Origin: a bacterium
GTDB taxonomy: Bacteria; Electryoneota; RPQS01
Length of the DNA: 53,901 bases
NCBI GenBank assembly: GCA_018812265.1
Contig: JAHJDG010000164.1
Coordinates: 1 to 53,901, forward strand
Direction of reading: 5' to 3'
Shown: one piece after another, positions 1-9,682 of the stretch
How the letters are laid out: each line of letters opens with the position of its first letter
How positions within the stretch are numbered: the stretch's first letter is position 1
Made by a program: the position numbers and the translations under genes
Notes under the pieces: generated by a model
Told to the model about the DNA's origin: nothing
Databases searched by the model: none
What the model saw: only the letters and a program-made list of their open reading frames with translations

Positions 1-2
1 CC

Positions 3-734
3 GCGTCGTGTTTTTCCGCACTTGTCGCCACGGCCGCACCGCTCGGTGGCGAAACGGCAACCCCCGGCCATTTGGAATGGAGCTACGGCAGCGAAGTGGA
101 CATGAATTCCCGCTACGTCTGGCGAGGGATCGTATACAACGACCGATCGGTCGCGCAGCCGTCGGCTTGGATTTCTGCGTCGGACCTCACGTTGTCGGTG
201 TGGGCCAATCGCGGGCTCGAAGAGAAATACGGCTCGGCCTTCGTGGATGAAGTGGACGGAACTCTGGAGTACGCTCGGGGATGGGGCGATTTTGCCGGGG
301 ATCTTTCCGTTTCCTATTTCCATTACCCCGGACAGGAGGAAGCGCCTGCAACGGGCGAAGTGGCGGTGGGTTGTGAATACTCGCTCGGGATCGTGTCGGT
401 GCGCACGTGGCACGCGATGGATTATCTCGAGTATACGGGAGCTTATTGGGGCGAAGCCGGCCTTTCCACGGGTGTCGAACTCGCGCCCAACGTCTCGCTG
501 GAAGGACGCACCGGTTTCGGTTGGGCGTCGTCCAAGTTCAACGAAGCCTATTGGGGAGTGACGCGCTCTTCTTTCAGTCTTTGGTCGTTTGACGTCGCTC
601 TGAATTACCGCATCGGAGACTATTTCTATCTTTCGCCGCACGGGGAGTTCGCAACGATTCTCGACCGTGACCTCACGGAGGACGCTCAGCGGAATCCCGT
701 GAACTTCGGACTCCGGATGGGAGTGGATTTCTGA
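3..734 (+). CDS. Outer-membrane beta-barrel-like protein, 5' end outside window
   Basis: The reading frame is open from the first bases, and the residues ahead of the first possible internal start (a TTG at 72) look like the end of a signal peptide (Ala/Leu-rich, then GGETATPG). The true start therefore lies upstream and the gene is partial. The visible part, about 243 codons, is rich in Tyr, Trp, Gly and Ser with alternating hydrophobic positions. It begins with an 'YGSEVDMNSRYVWRG' type segment and ends with Phe (GLRMGVDF), as expected of a small outer-membrane barrel. The '...SRYVWRG' opening is typical of barrel proteins annotated as hypothetical or TorF-type. No enzymatic motif is visible. 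The next gene begins 55 bp downstream on the same strand. The barrel assignment is an inference from composition and C-terminus only. Confidence 0.6.
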   Translation, partial: ASCFSALVATAAPLGGETATPGHLEWSYGSEVDMNSRYVWRGIVYNDRSVAQPSAWISASDLTLSVWANRGLEEKYGSAFVDEVDGTLEYARGWGDFAGDLSVSYFHYPGQEEAPATGEVAVGCEYSLGIVSVRTWHAMDYLEYTGAYWGEAGLSTGVELAPNVSLEGRTGFGWASSKFNEAYWGVTRSSFSLWSFDVALNYRIGDYFYLSPHGEFATILDRDLTEDAQRNPVNFGLRMGVDF

Positions 735-789
735 TGTTCATCTTATCCACAGGAACGGTGTTTGACCTTACGCTTTCGGTGACAATACG

Positions 790-3700
790 ATGACACTACG
801 CTACAAAACCCATACTGCCGTCGGCCTGACGATCGTCGCTCTCGTGATCGCCCTTTATGAAATCGCTCAGCACATCGTGATGGGCGGTTTTCTGGAACTC
901 GAAAAGCGGAATACCCAGCTTAACGTGGAACGGGCGCTGGCCGCGGTTTCCGAGGAACTGAGCAATCTGGAGTCCGACCTGGGCGACTGGGCTCCCTGGG
1001 ATGATTCCTACGAATTCATCACGAACGGAAATCAGGACTTCATTGACCGGAACTGTCCCGTTGCCACGTACGAGAATCTCGATCTCAGCTTGATGCTTTT
1101 CATCCATTCGTCGGGGCGGATCGTTTACAGTCAGGGCTACGACACTGAGAGTGATGAGCTGATTCACGTTCCGCAAGGTTCTCTCGATTATATCGCGGCC
1201 AACGACACGCTTCTTCGTCATGCGTCCACCGAGAGTCGAATCGCCGGTCTCGTGATGCTTCCAGAAGGACCGATGCTGGTGGCGTCGCAGCCGATCGTGA
1301 CGAGCGATTTCGAGGGTCCCATTCGCGGCACACTGATCATGGGCCGATTCCTGGACGCCGGTCTGCTGCGTGGCATGGCGACCCGAACGCACCTTCAGCT
1401 CGATCTGCACTCCTACAGCGAATCCCACCATTTGCCGGAATGCGAGACGACGCACGTCGCTCTGAGCGATGGGCGAGACCCGATTGTGAAAGTCCAGAGC
1501 GAGTACACGGTGGCCGGGTACGGGTTGATTCGCGACCTGTACGGCGAGCCGGTCCTGGTGCTGCGGGCGCAGTTGCCGCGCTCGATCTACGGGCAGGGCC
1601 GAGCCAGCCTGAACTACTTTTTTGCGCTGCTGCTGATTATGGGGATCACCTGCTGGGCCATGATCTCCATTCTTCTCGAAAAGCAGGTTATCCGCCGCGT
1701 TGCGCTGCTGGCGAACCACGTTCGCAACGTCGGCCGCAGCAACGACCTCGCGGCGCGCCTCCCGGTTCGTGGAAACGACGAAATTTCCACTCTAACCGGT
1801 GAGGTCAATCGGATGCTGGCGGCCATCGAGAGATACTGGGGCGCTCTGGAAGCCGGCAACACTGCCCTGCAAGAGGAAATCCGCGAGCGCGAGTACACGA
1901 ACAATGCCCTGCGGGGAAGCGAGACGAAATATCGCACCTACATCGAAAACGCGCCCATCGGAGTGTACGTGGTGGACTCGCGCGGTGTGTTTGTGGAGTC
2001 CAATGAGGTCGGTTGCCGTCTTGTGGGCTACACTCGTGTCGAACTTTTTGCCCGCTCCATGTGCGATATCCTGATGCCCGATGCCAAAGAGTGTGCCGAG
2101 CAGCACCTGGGCAAGCTCGTTGAAACGGGACGGTGTTCGGGGGAATTCGACACACAAAACAAAAACGGCGAGCAGGTGGTGCTGGCCATCAATGCGGCAC
2201 AGGTCGCTCCCGATCGCTATCTGGTTTTCGCGGTGGACGTCACCGAGCATCGGCGGATTCAGGAAGCTCTCCGGGAAAGCGAAGAGCGTTTCCGGCAAGT
2301 CGCCGAGAGTGCAGGCGAGTGGATTTGGGAAGTGGACGCTCAAGGTCTTTTCACGTTCTCCAATTCGATCGTGGAAAAGGTGCTCGGATACACGCCTCAG
2401 GAAGTCGTCGGAATCATGCACTTCTACGACCTCTTCGCTCCAGACGTGCGAGACGCGCTTAAAGAAGCGGCTTTTAGCGCCTTCGCGCGGAGGGAGACGA
2501 TTCGGCAGCTTGTGAATCCGAACATCCACAAGAGCGGAAGTATCGTTATCCTCGAGACTAACGGAGTGCCCATCCTCGACGAGAAGGGCTACCTGCTCGG
2601 CTACCGCGGCGCGGACATGGATATTACCCTTCGCCAGCGGATGGAAAACGAGCTGCGAAAGAGTCAGGAGCGATTGGAGGAAGCCCAGGCCATCGGCAAG
2701 ATCGGCAGTTGGGAACGGGACCTCGATTCCGGGCAGGTTTTCTGGTCCGCTCAGATGTATCGTCTATACGAGCTCGATCCTCGAAGCCTTCCCCCGCCGC
2801 TCGACGGAGAACTCTTGTCCTCGGGCCCCGCGGATGCAGACAAGCTGCGTGACGCCATTCTGCAAGCGGTAGAACGTGGCGAGAAAAGCGAAATGGACGT
2901 TCAGGTAACGCTCCCGAGTGGAGACTCGGCCTGGCATCATGGAGTCATCCTGCCGGTCAAGGATGAGAGTGGGCGTGTGGCAAGGCTCACGGGAACGGTT
3001 CAGGATATTACCGAGCAGAAGCGGGCCGAGGAAACCCTGCGCGTTTTCGCCGAGAGCCGCAAAGAACTGGAACGAATCGTCAGCCTAAGTCCCGCCATCG
3101 TCTTTCTCTGGAGAGCCGCTGAGGGCTGGCCGGTGGAATATGTCTCCGATAATATTCGACTAACGGGATACAGTCCCGAAGAATTGTACTCGGGGCGGGT
3201 TCCCTATGCCAGCATTATTTATCCGGATGATTTGGAGCGCGTTGCCGCAGAGGTCATGGAATACAGCAAGGACTCGAATCGCGACAGCTTCACCCAAGAA
3301 TACCGAATCGTGACACGAAGCGGCGAAGTCCTCTGGATAGACGATTGGACGTGGATTCGAAGGAACGAGAAGGGAGAAATCACGCACTATGAGGGTATTA
3401 TCTTAGATGTCAGCAATCGCAAGGGGGCGGAATCGGCCCTCCGTACGAGTCTGATTCATCTGTCGAATGCGATGCGGTTGGCCAAAATGGGGTATTGGGA
3501 ATACGATGTTCTCAAGAACTTTTTCACCTTCAGCGACGAATTCTATGCGCTTTTCCGAACTACGGCCGAAGAACAGGGCGGCTACACCATGTCGCCCGCC
3601 GACTATGCCGGGCGGTTCGTGTATCCCGAAGACTTGCCGGTGGTCGCCGACGAAACCCGGAAGGCTATCGAGACCACGGATCCCAACTTCTTCCGACAGC

Positions 3701-5016
3701 TCGAACACCGGATAATCTATGCCGACGGGAAGACGGGACATATTGCGGTGCGCTTTCAGATCGTAAAGGACCGTGAGGGCCGCACCATCCGGACGTACGG
3801 CATGAATCAGGATATTACCGAACGCAAACAGGCCGAGCAGGAAAAGGAGCGGCTGGAGAGTCAGTTGCGTCAGGCGCAGAAGATGGAAGCCATCGGCACT
3901 CTGGCCGGCGGAATCGCCCATGATTTCAACAACATCCTCGTACCAATCCTGATCTACACAGAGATGACTTGCCGAAGCCTGCCGGCGGAATCGCCCAATC
4001 GCGAGGATCTGGAGCACGTCATTCAGGCGGCTAATCGCGCCAAGGATCTCGTCCGACAGATCCTGACCTTCAGCCGTCAGGCCGAGCAGGAACGGATGCC
4101 GGTCGGCTTTCAGTTCGTCGTCAAGGAGGCACTCAAACTGATGCGCGCTTCCCTGCCGACCACGATTGGAATCGAAGAGCATATAGATGTAAACTGTCCT
4201 GAGGTTCTGGCTGATCCCTCCCAGCTCCATCAAGTCCTCATGAACTTGTGCACTAATGCCGCGCACGCCCTCCGGGACGAGGGGGGAATCCTTGAAGTGC
4301 GCCTTGAACCGGTGGAGGTGGACGAGACGCTGCGACAGAAACTTCCGCGTCTGCTGCCGGGTACTCACGTCTGCCTGACCATCCGTGACAGCGGGAAAGG
4401 GATGGACAGCCGGACTCTGGAACGAATCTTCGAGCCGTTTTTCACTACCAAGGCTCCCGGCGAGGGAACGGGGCTGGGACTCTCGATGGTTCACGGGATT
4501 ATCACCGGTCACGGTGGCGAGATCGCGGCCGAGAGCACGCCCTACAAGGGCAGCACTTTCCGCGTGTATTTGCCCATAGCCAAGGCGACCTCGCCGCGAC
4601 CGCCGGCCACCGCTTCGCAAACGAGTCAGGGTTCCGAGCGAATTCTGCTGGTGGACTACGATCCGGAGATTGCGCGGGCGGCGGAACGGGCGCTTCAGCA
4701 ATCCGGCTACCGCGTCACCACGTTCACCAGCAGTCCGGAAGCTCTCGATGCGTTTCGTGCGCAGCCGGCGGAGTTCGATCTGGTCATCACGGATCAGACG
4801 ATGCCACACTTGACCGGGGATCGGCTGGTGAAGGAGCTGCTGGCGATTCGTCCCGACCTTCCGATTGTCCTGACCACCGGATACAGCGAGACCGTCACGG
4901 TGGACAACTACCGGAAGCTGGGCGTCCGCGAGTTCGCCATGAAACCGCTCATCAGCAGCGAGTTGAACTCCGCCGTTCGCCGCGCTTTGGATGGTATTAT
5001 CGAAAGCGCTTCCTAA
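790..5016 (+). CDS. Hybrid sensor histidine kinase with CHASE4, HAMP, five PAS domains and receiver
   Basis: A 1408-aa membrane sensor. A TM helix lies near residues 10-28. It is followed by a periplasmic CHASE4-like region with the typical [10 protein letters not shown] segment (about 67-77), a second TM near 275-297, HAMP (about 298-350), and five PAS units starting near 378, 497, 625, 756 and 887. The HisKA domain has phospho-acceptor His1044 in IAHDFNN. The ATPase has an N box near 1152, DSGKGM near 1201 and GTGLGLS near 1227. A C-terminal receiver (about 1284-1400) has acceptor Asp1335 in ITDQTMP. In the receiver the usual acidic pair reads V-D-Y-D (1289-1291), so one of the two adjacent acids is replaced by Tyr, although an acid sits at the next position. 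No separate output regulator is adjacent. The ligand is unknown. The start precedes the first TM directly; no strong ribosome site is seen. Confidence 0.93.
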   Translation: MTLRYKTHTAVGLTIVALVIALYEIAQHIVMGGFLELEKRNTQLNVERALAAVSEELSNLESDLGDWAPWDDSYEFITNGNQDFIDRNCPVATYENLDLSLMLFIHSSGRIVYSQGYDTESDELIHVPQGSLDYIAANDTLLRHASTESRIAGLVMLPEGPMLVASQPIVTSDFEGPIRGTLIMGRFLDAGLLRGMATRTHLQLDLHSYSESHHLPECETTHVALSDGRDPIVKVQSEYTVAGYGLIRDLYGEPVLVLRAQLPRSIYGQGRASLNYFFALLLIMGITCWAMISILLEKQVIRRVALLANHVRNVGRSNDLAARLPVRGNDEISTLTGEVNRMLAAIERYWGALEAGNTALQEEIREREYTNNALRGSETKYRTYIENAPIGVYVVDSRGVFVESNEVGCRLVGYTRVELFARSMCDILMPDAKECAEQHLGKLVETGRCSGEFDTQNKNGEQVVLAINAAQVAPDRYLVFAVDVTEHRRIQEALRESEERFRQVAESAGEWIWEVDAQGLFTFSNSIVEKVLGYTPQEVVGIMHFYDLFAPDVRDALKEAAFSAFARRETIRQLVNPNIHKSGSIVILETNGVPILDEKGYLLGYRGADMDITLRQRMENELRKSQERLEEAQAIGKIGSWERDLDSGQVFWSAQMYRLYELDPRSLPPPLDGELLSSGPADADKLRDAILQAVERGEKSEMDVQVTLPSGDSAWHHGVILPVKDESGRVARLTGTVQDITEQKRAEETLRVFAESRKELERIVSLSPAIVFLWRAAEGWPVEYVSDNIRLTGYSPEELYSGRVPYASIIYPDDLERVAAEVMEYSKDSNRDSFTQEYRIVTRSGEVLWIDDWTWIRRNEKGEITHYEGIILDVSNRKGAESALRTSLIHLSNAMRLAKMGYWEYDVLKNFFTFSDEFYALFRTTAEEQGGYTMSPADYAGRFVYPEDLPVVADETRKAIETTDPNFFRQLEHRIIYADGKTGHIAVRFQIVKDREGRTIRTYGMNQDITERKQAEQEKERLESQLRQAQKMEAIGTLAGGIAHDFNNILVPILIYTEMTCRSLPAESPNREDLEHVIQAANRAKDLVRQILTFSRQAEQERMPVGFQFVVKEALKLMRASLPTTIGIEEHIDVNCPEVLADPSQLHQVLMNLCTNAAHALRDEGGILEVRLEPVEVDETLRQKLPRLLPGTHVCLTIRDSGKGMDSRTLERIFEPFFTTKAPGEGTGLGLSMVHGIITGHGGEIAAESTPYKGSTFRVYLPIAKATSPRPPATASQTSQGSERILLVDYDPEIARAAERALQQSGYRVTTFTSSPEALDAFRAQPAEFDLVITDQTMPHLTGDRLVKELLAIRPDLPIVLTTGYSETVTVDNYRKLGVREFAMKPLISSELNSAVRRALDGIIESAS

Positions 5017-5054
5017 TCGGTTACCTATTTGAGAGGAACAGAAGGAGGGATCGA

Positions 5055-5420
5055 ATGAACTGGAACGTCGGAACGATCATTGCCATAGGTGCGATGATGA
5101 TCGGCAGCAGCTGGATCTGGTTGAGCCTTCACACCAAGACAATGGAAATTCAGAATAACCGGATCAATACCGTACTCGATGAGGTCGAAAGGGATTTCGG
5201 TACGTATGATCCCGATACTGCCCATAAGATTCCTACCATGCAACGAATCAACCGAGTCACCGACCACATGCGTCAACAGGCTGAAGGACACCGCCGCCTG
5301 CTCGACAGTCTCACTCGCATGGAACGGGAAGACCTGGGCGATTATACGTATCGAGATACCACCGAGAATCAGTTTGACAAGATTCGATACGATGGTCAGA
5401 TGGGATACACTACGCGTTGA
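5055..5420 (+). CDS. Small single-pass membrane protein of unknown function
   Basis: 121 aa. One N-terminal hydrophobic helix (about residues 6-26) is followed by a charged, probably helical tail rich in Arg, Asp, Glu and Gln. Its ATG is preceded by a strong AGGAGG site, which makes it a real gene despite the lack of a recognisable family. It starts 38 bp after the sensor kinase and is followed by a hairpin at 5458, so it is probably cotranscribed with the kinase. Any role with the kinase is a guess from position. Confidence 0.65.
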   Translation: MNWNVGTIIAIGAMMIGSSWIWLSLHTKTMEIQNNRINTVLDEVERDFGTYDPDTAHKIPTMQRINRVTDHMRQQAEGHRRLLDSLTRMEREDLGDYTYRDTTENQFDKIRYDGQMGYTTR

Positions 5421-5457
5421 CCGCTCGCTCCGGTTGCTGAGTTCCGGACAAATGAGG

Positions 5458-5490
5458 AAGCTCCCGCCGATTCCGAATCGGCGGGAGCTT
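5458..5490. terminator. Convergent hairpin terminator
   Basis: A perfect 15-bp inverted repeat (5458-5472 with 5476-5490) with a 3-nt loop lies between the convergent ends of the small membrane protein (+) and the sorted surface protein (-). The U-tract is weak on both sides, so termination in both directions is an inference from stem stability and position. Confidence 0.7.
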
Positions 5491-5556
5491 TGTCGTGGAC
5501 GGCGGGAAAGGAATCAAGGTTCCGTTTCCCGATTTGTCGGACGATAATTACAAACG

Positions 5557-7347
5557 CTACCTCAACAGCACCATCTTCCGAATATCGTTGTAATCGCCCG
5601 CGCGCATTCGGCAGAAATAGATGCCCGAGCCGAGTGTGCTTGCGTCGAAAACCACCGACTGCCTTCCCGCCGGAAACGTGCGTTCGGTCAAAGTGGCAAT
5701 ATGTCTCCCGAGCAGGTCGCATACGTCAATCGTTACGAGTCCGGATTTGGGTACATCAAAGCGAATATACGTTCGTGAGTTGAAGGGATTCGGATAATTC
5801 TGTTCCAGTCGGGCGGTGATCGGTATCGGCATTGCGTCATCAGATACGGGCAGACAGTCTATGATGACCGCTTGGATCTGATAGAAGTACGCCGATGGAG
5901 TTGGTGTACCGTCGCCGTTCCATACGTAATAGTGAATGTCCGGCCAGGGCTCTGCGTTTTCACCCAATATCTGCGGAAAATGCTCCGGTTCCGTGTCGTT
6001 CGTAACCTCAAGCCATACCCAGAAGTCCTCGTACCACCACGGGTACAAGTCCGCCGGAAAAGTGACTTCCCTTTGCGACTCAGGACCCGTCTCGTAGGAA
6101 TGAACCACGATCACCGTGTCCAAGATTTCTTCCCCTGGACTCCCTCCCGCGTCCCGATACACGTGCCAGCGCATTTCGCGATCTCCTGTTTGTTCCGCGG
6201 AGAATCGCGCTCGAATTCTGTCCAAACGATAACAGAGTCCCACCACGGAATCCCGCACCGGCGTAAAATGAACTAACGGACCCGAACCCGGAGAGTAGTC
6301 AAGACTCCGTGACATCGTGCGATTATCGTAACCAATCAGAATATCCGATCCCGCCGGCCACACGACCACCGACTCGACCGTCGTCGTGTCGTTGGCGGGA
6401 TTTTGGTCCCCGCCATATCCCGATCGTGCTTGTATCGCATAGGTGCCGGAAATGGACAGGGCGAGCGCCGTGTCGCGGGAAATCATCTCTCCCGGCGGCA
6501 GGGAGAATACTCCGAAAAACGGTCTCCACGGATTTCCGATCACCCGCCACCACGTCTGAACGTCATGCAGTGTACCCACGCTCTCGTTTCGGAAGTAAGC
6601 GGTAATGCGGAAGGGACGGTTGACAAGATTCGGATAGCGAACTTGCAGACTGTAGCAGGAAATGTCGTTGACGGCGGGCGGCCAATACTCCAGGATCACG
6701 TTGTCGAAGCGTAGACCGGAATCCACGAGAGTATCGAGATTGCTCTGAAAGTAGAGCCGCAATTGGATCACGTACCCCATCAAGGGAGTGAAAAAAAAGG
6801 GTTCGAAGAAATCCTGCCACTGAGAGGGACAATCGCTGAATACATAGTCCGTTCCCATTGAATCACAGGTCGGATTGAACGCATTGCACCAGGTAACGCC
6901 GGAGTCACGGGAGACCTCGATTTTCCACCAGTCGCAATCAGGGTAGGTTTGCTGGCGCGGCAGATATCCGCTAATCATGAGATTCGCCGCCAACCAACCA
7001 CCGGAGATCGAGCGGAGATCAATCAAGGGCGAGGTCAAGGTGGTGGTAACGCCCGGAGGGTACAAGCCGGTTGTGGAGTCATTGCAAACGATGACAAGGG
7101 TTCCGTTGGTCGAGCTCGTGTCCTGCTCGATTCTCCAAAGTCCGTCACTCGGTATCCAGTCGGATAGATCACCGTTCTCCCAACCTTCCCAGTAAACGAT
7201 TTCGTCCAGCGTATGAAGAATACGTTGCGCGCGCGCCTCCGTTTTTCGGACAATGGAGTTGCTGATGGAGACGGGATGAACTTCTGCCGTCGAAACTGCC
7301 GCCACAGAAACCGCTATGGCCGCCAGAAATGCTGCAAGTCCTTTCAT
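5557..7347 (-). CDS. Secreted surface protein with type IX secretion sorting domain
   Basis: 596 aa. A signal peptide (residues 1-21) is followed by a region with Asp/Trp-rich beta segments like a jelly-roll adhesin module, and a CARDB-like stretch around 220-330. The C-terminal domain from about residue 514 begins with the hallmark QNYPNPFN and ends in a KMVLLR tail. That is the Por/type A sorting signal, which directs export through the outer membrane by the type IX system and attachment to the surface in FCB bacteria. The start is supported by a GGGGAG site just upstream. No catalytic motif was recognised. The gene is monocistronic: it ends at the 5458 hairpin and starts 158 bp from the end of the AmmeMemoRadiSam operon. 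The ligand or role is unknown. Confidence 0.88.
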   Translation of the reverse strand: MKGLAAFLAAIAVSVAAVSTAEVHPVSISNSIVRKTEARAQRILHTLDEIVYWEGWENGDLSDWIPSDGLWRIEQDTSSTNGTLVIVCNDSTTGLYPPGVTTTLTSPLIDLRSISGGWLAANLMISGYLPRQQTYPDCDWWKIEVSRDSGVTWCNAFNPTCDSMGTDYVFSDCPSQWQDFFEPFFFTPLMGYVIQLRLYFQSNLDTLVDSGLRFDNVILEYWPPAVNDISCYSLQVRYPNLVNRPFRITAYFRNESVGTLHDVQTWWRVIGNPWRPFFGVFSLPPGEMISRDTALALSISGTYAIQARSGYGGDQNPANDTTTVESVVVWPAGSDILIGYDNRTMSRSLDYSPGSGPLVHFTPVRDSVVGLCYRLDRIRARFSAEQTGDREMRWHVYRDAGGSPGEEILDTVIVVHSYETGPESQREVTFPADLYPWWYEDFWVWLEVTNDTEPEHFPQILGENAEPWPDIHYYVWNGDGTPTPSAYFYQIQAVIIDCLPVSDDAMPIPITARLEQNYPNPFNSRTYIRFDVPKSGLVTIDVCDLLGRHIATLTERTFPAGRQSVVFDASTLGSGIYFCRMRAGDYNDIRKMVLLR

Positions 7348-7505
7348 GGAAGTCTCCCCTTAAGCGTAACTAAGCCGTTTTATCGAGACCAAAGTTCCCC
7401 GAGTGGGGCGAAAGTGGTTAGTGGTAGAGTTATCTGATGTAAGAAGGCAAGACAACCGGATTACCCGATGTGTGGACTACGGGAGATGGAAGGATTCGCA
7501 ATCCT

Positions 7506-9677
7506 CTACACGAGTAATCCTCCGAAAATACACACGATAACCGCCAGCCAAACGGTCGCCGGGAGTCCGGCCAGTGGGATCCACAGCAGAGTTCCGAGCA
7601 GCGAACCGATTCCTCCGCCGATCAAATCGGCGGCATAGAGTCGCGAAACGCTTCGCGCCGCATCCTGTCCCGTTCCCAACATCGTATATACGAACACGGC
7701 CGCCACCAGAAATCCGGTGAGCCCGAGGAAAACTCCCGTCATTTCCAGCGAAGTCAGACGATCGGCATTCATCAGCCACGCCGCCACACAAGATGTGAGC
7801 GCCAGCGCCGCGACCAGAGCCAATCCCGTCGCTCGAAATCCACGCTGGCGCTGTTTATGGAATGAATCCGTTCGTCGCGCGATTCGCGCCATCGCTGATG
7901 CCCCCAGAGTGAGTCCGAGCATGAAAAGCGTGAGCAGGAGGCCGATATTCTGATAGAGTACTCCTGTCTGTATCTGGTAGCGGAAGATCAGCACGGTCTC
8001 GAGCAGCATTCCGCAGAAACCGGCGATCCCCGCCAGCATGACTAAGCGAATGGACGGCTTGGCGCGCGCGATTAGTGCGATGGCCGCCAGAATCATGGCG
8101 ATCAACCCCACCGCAATCCACTGCTGCTGCGCAAACGTCTTCCCCGCAACAAAACGCATCGTTAGAAGTCGGGGAGCGAACTTCGAGAGCCAGATGGTTG
8201 TGGCATAGGAGAAGCACACCGGTCGCGCATCCGTGTTGGCGGGAGCCTGTTCCTCGGACAGCCGCTCCCGGATTTCCGTAAACCGGTCGTTGGTGAGCAA
8301 GTACCTCAGATATTCCGGCGTGACCAGCCGGGTGGAAAGTCCGCGCTCAAGAAAGCGTTCTCTGAACATTTCCGGATCGTGCGGTAGCCTCACCTTTCCC
8401 GCCAGAATAACGTTGGTCGCGCCCGGCAGCACTATCACGTCCGAGAACGATCCTTTTAAGGCTTCGATGATGCTGGTATTGCGCAACGCCAGCGGTGCCG
8501 CCCAGAAGTTTTCCGCCGAACGCAACCGAAACGCGAACACTCCTCCATCCCGCAGATGAGATTGCACCAGCTCGAAGAACTCTTCCGTGTAATAGCGATT
8601 CGACTGAGCCGATGTCGGATCGGGCATACCGTTCAGAATCACGTCGTATTGCCCCATACTCTGTAGCGCGCGCCGCGGATCAGCCACCTGCACGTGAACT
8701 CCCCGCCGAGTGTCCATCCCGTGATTCGGGAGAAGCGGCAACAGCTCCGAGAGCAACACGCCGTTGATCTCGATGTAGTCTATACGTTGAGGCGCGTGCT
8801 GGAGCGCTTCGCGGATCGTTCCTTCCAGTCCGCTCCCGAGAATCAGTACCGTCAGCGGCTGAGAGTGGGCAAGCATCGCCGGATGAACGAATTCCTCGGC
8901 CGACGTACCCTCGGTCTCGAAAGACAGAGCGTCGTTTTCATAGACCGACACTTGCCTATTCTGTCTCGTCACGCTCACGCGGCCATAAGGCGTATCTTTC
9001 GTGAGCAGGAGATGCGGGTGATTCCAGCCCGTCGTTTGCCGGTCGAGTTCCCCCGAACGCAGCAGCGCCAACACCAGCAGGACTGAGACAAACAAGGATG
9101 AAACGAACAGCCATCGTCGCGAACGATCACGCCACAACAGTAGTAGCGCGGTCAGAGCGGCGAGAAGCGCGCACAAAAAACCGACCGTCAGATTCGGCAT
9201 CCCGATTCGCAAAAGCCCCGTGGATGCAATCCCGCCGACCACCGCTCCCGCGCTTTCGATGGCGTAGGCGGACGCGATCGTTTTGCCCTCGCGAGCGGAA
9301 AAAGCGGCCGCCCACGGGAACAGCAAACCCATCGGGATCGTTGCCGGCAATAGCGACAGAGCGATTCCCAGAAGTTGCAGAGGGAAAGGAAGATAAGCTC
9401 CGCGAACGCCTCCGAACCACACGCGCAGGCCGCGAACGAACACCACGTCCAGCGGCAAGATCACGGCAATCAGAATCAGCAGCAAATAAATCGGCGCCGC
9501 TGAGGAAATCTCAGAGCGCCGCGCAAGCGAGCTCCCCACTCCGGTTCCGAACAACCAGAATCCCAGAGCCAGAAGGTAGACCAGTTCGATTCCATAGGAG
9601 GCCACACTGAGCTCGCGCAGCAACACCACTTGCCCGAGCATGGAAAGCAAGCCCAGAGTGAAGAGAGGGATTGCCAT
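7506..9677 (-). CDS. Integral membrane protein with spermidine-synthase-like methyltransferase fold
   Basis: 723 aa. There are about seven TM helices in residues 1-205, a soluble aminopropyltransferase-like Rossmann domain (about 220-480), and about seven more TM helices to the end. The soluble domain shows the nucleotide-binding loop as LILGSGLEGT (SpeE proteins usually have GGGDGG), an acid-binding YIEIN, and NGMPDP followed by NRYYTEEFF. The catalytic Asp of true spermidine synthases (D in DSTDP) is Asn here, so polyamine synthesis is unlikely. The fold could act as a methyltransferase or aminopropyltransferase on an unknown membrane or periplasmic substrate. It starts 5 bp after the MEMO-AMMECR1 lipoprotein gene and so belongs to that operon as its third gene. 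Confidence 0.82.
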   Translation of the reverse strand: MAIPLFTLGLLSMLGQVVLLRELSVASYGIELVYLLALGFWLFGTGVGSSLARRSEISSAAPIYLLLILIAVILPLDVVFVRGLRVWFGGVRGAYLPFPLQLLGIALSLLPATIPMGLLFPWAAAFSAREGKTIASAYAIESAGAVVGGIASTGLLRIGMPNLTVGFLCALLAALTALLLLWRDRSRRWLFVSSLFVSVLLVLALLRSGELDRQTTGWNHPHLLLTKDTPYGRVSVTRQNRQVSVYENDALSFETEGTSAEEFVHPAMLAHSQPLTVLILGSGLEGTIREALQHAPQRIDYIEINGVLLSELLPLLPNHGMDTRRGVHVQVADPRRALQSMGQYDVILNGMPDPTSAQSNRYYTEEFFELVQSHLRDGGVFAFRLRSAENFWAAPLALRNTSIIEALKGSFSDVIVLPGATNVILAGKVRLPHDPEMFRERFLERGLSTRLVTPEYLRYLLTNDRFTEIRERLSEEQAPANTDARPVCFSYATTIWLSKFAPRLLTMRFVAGKTFAQQQWIAVGLIAMILAAIALIARAKPSIRLVMLAGIAGFCGMLLETVLIFRYQIQTGVLYQNIGLLLTLFMLGLTLGASAMARIARRTDSFHKQRQRGFRATGLALVAALALTSCVAAWLMNADRLTSLEMTGVFLGLTGFLVAAVFVYTMLGTGQDAARSVSRLYAADLIGGGIGSLLGTLLWIPLAGLPATVWLAVIVCIFGGLLV

Positions 9678-9682
9678 TCCCG

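Noticed and set aside
3403-4809. A 468-codon minus-strand open frame opposite the sensor kinase
   Set aside because: It is a shadow of a GC-rich gene. The plus strand has full kinase and PAS motifs, and the minus frame has no recognisable domain or ribosome site.
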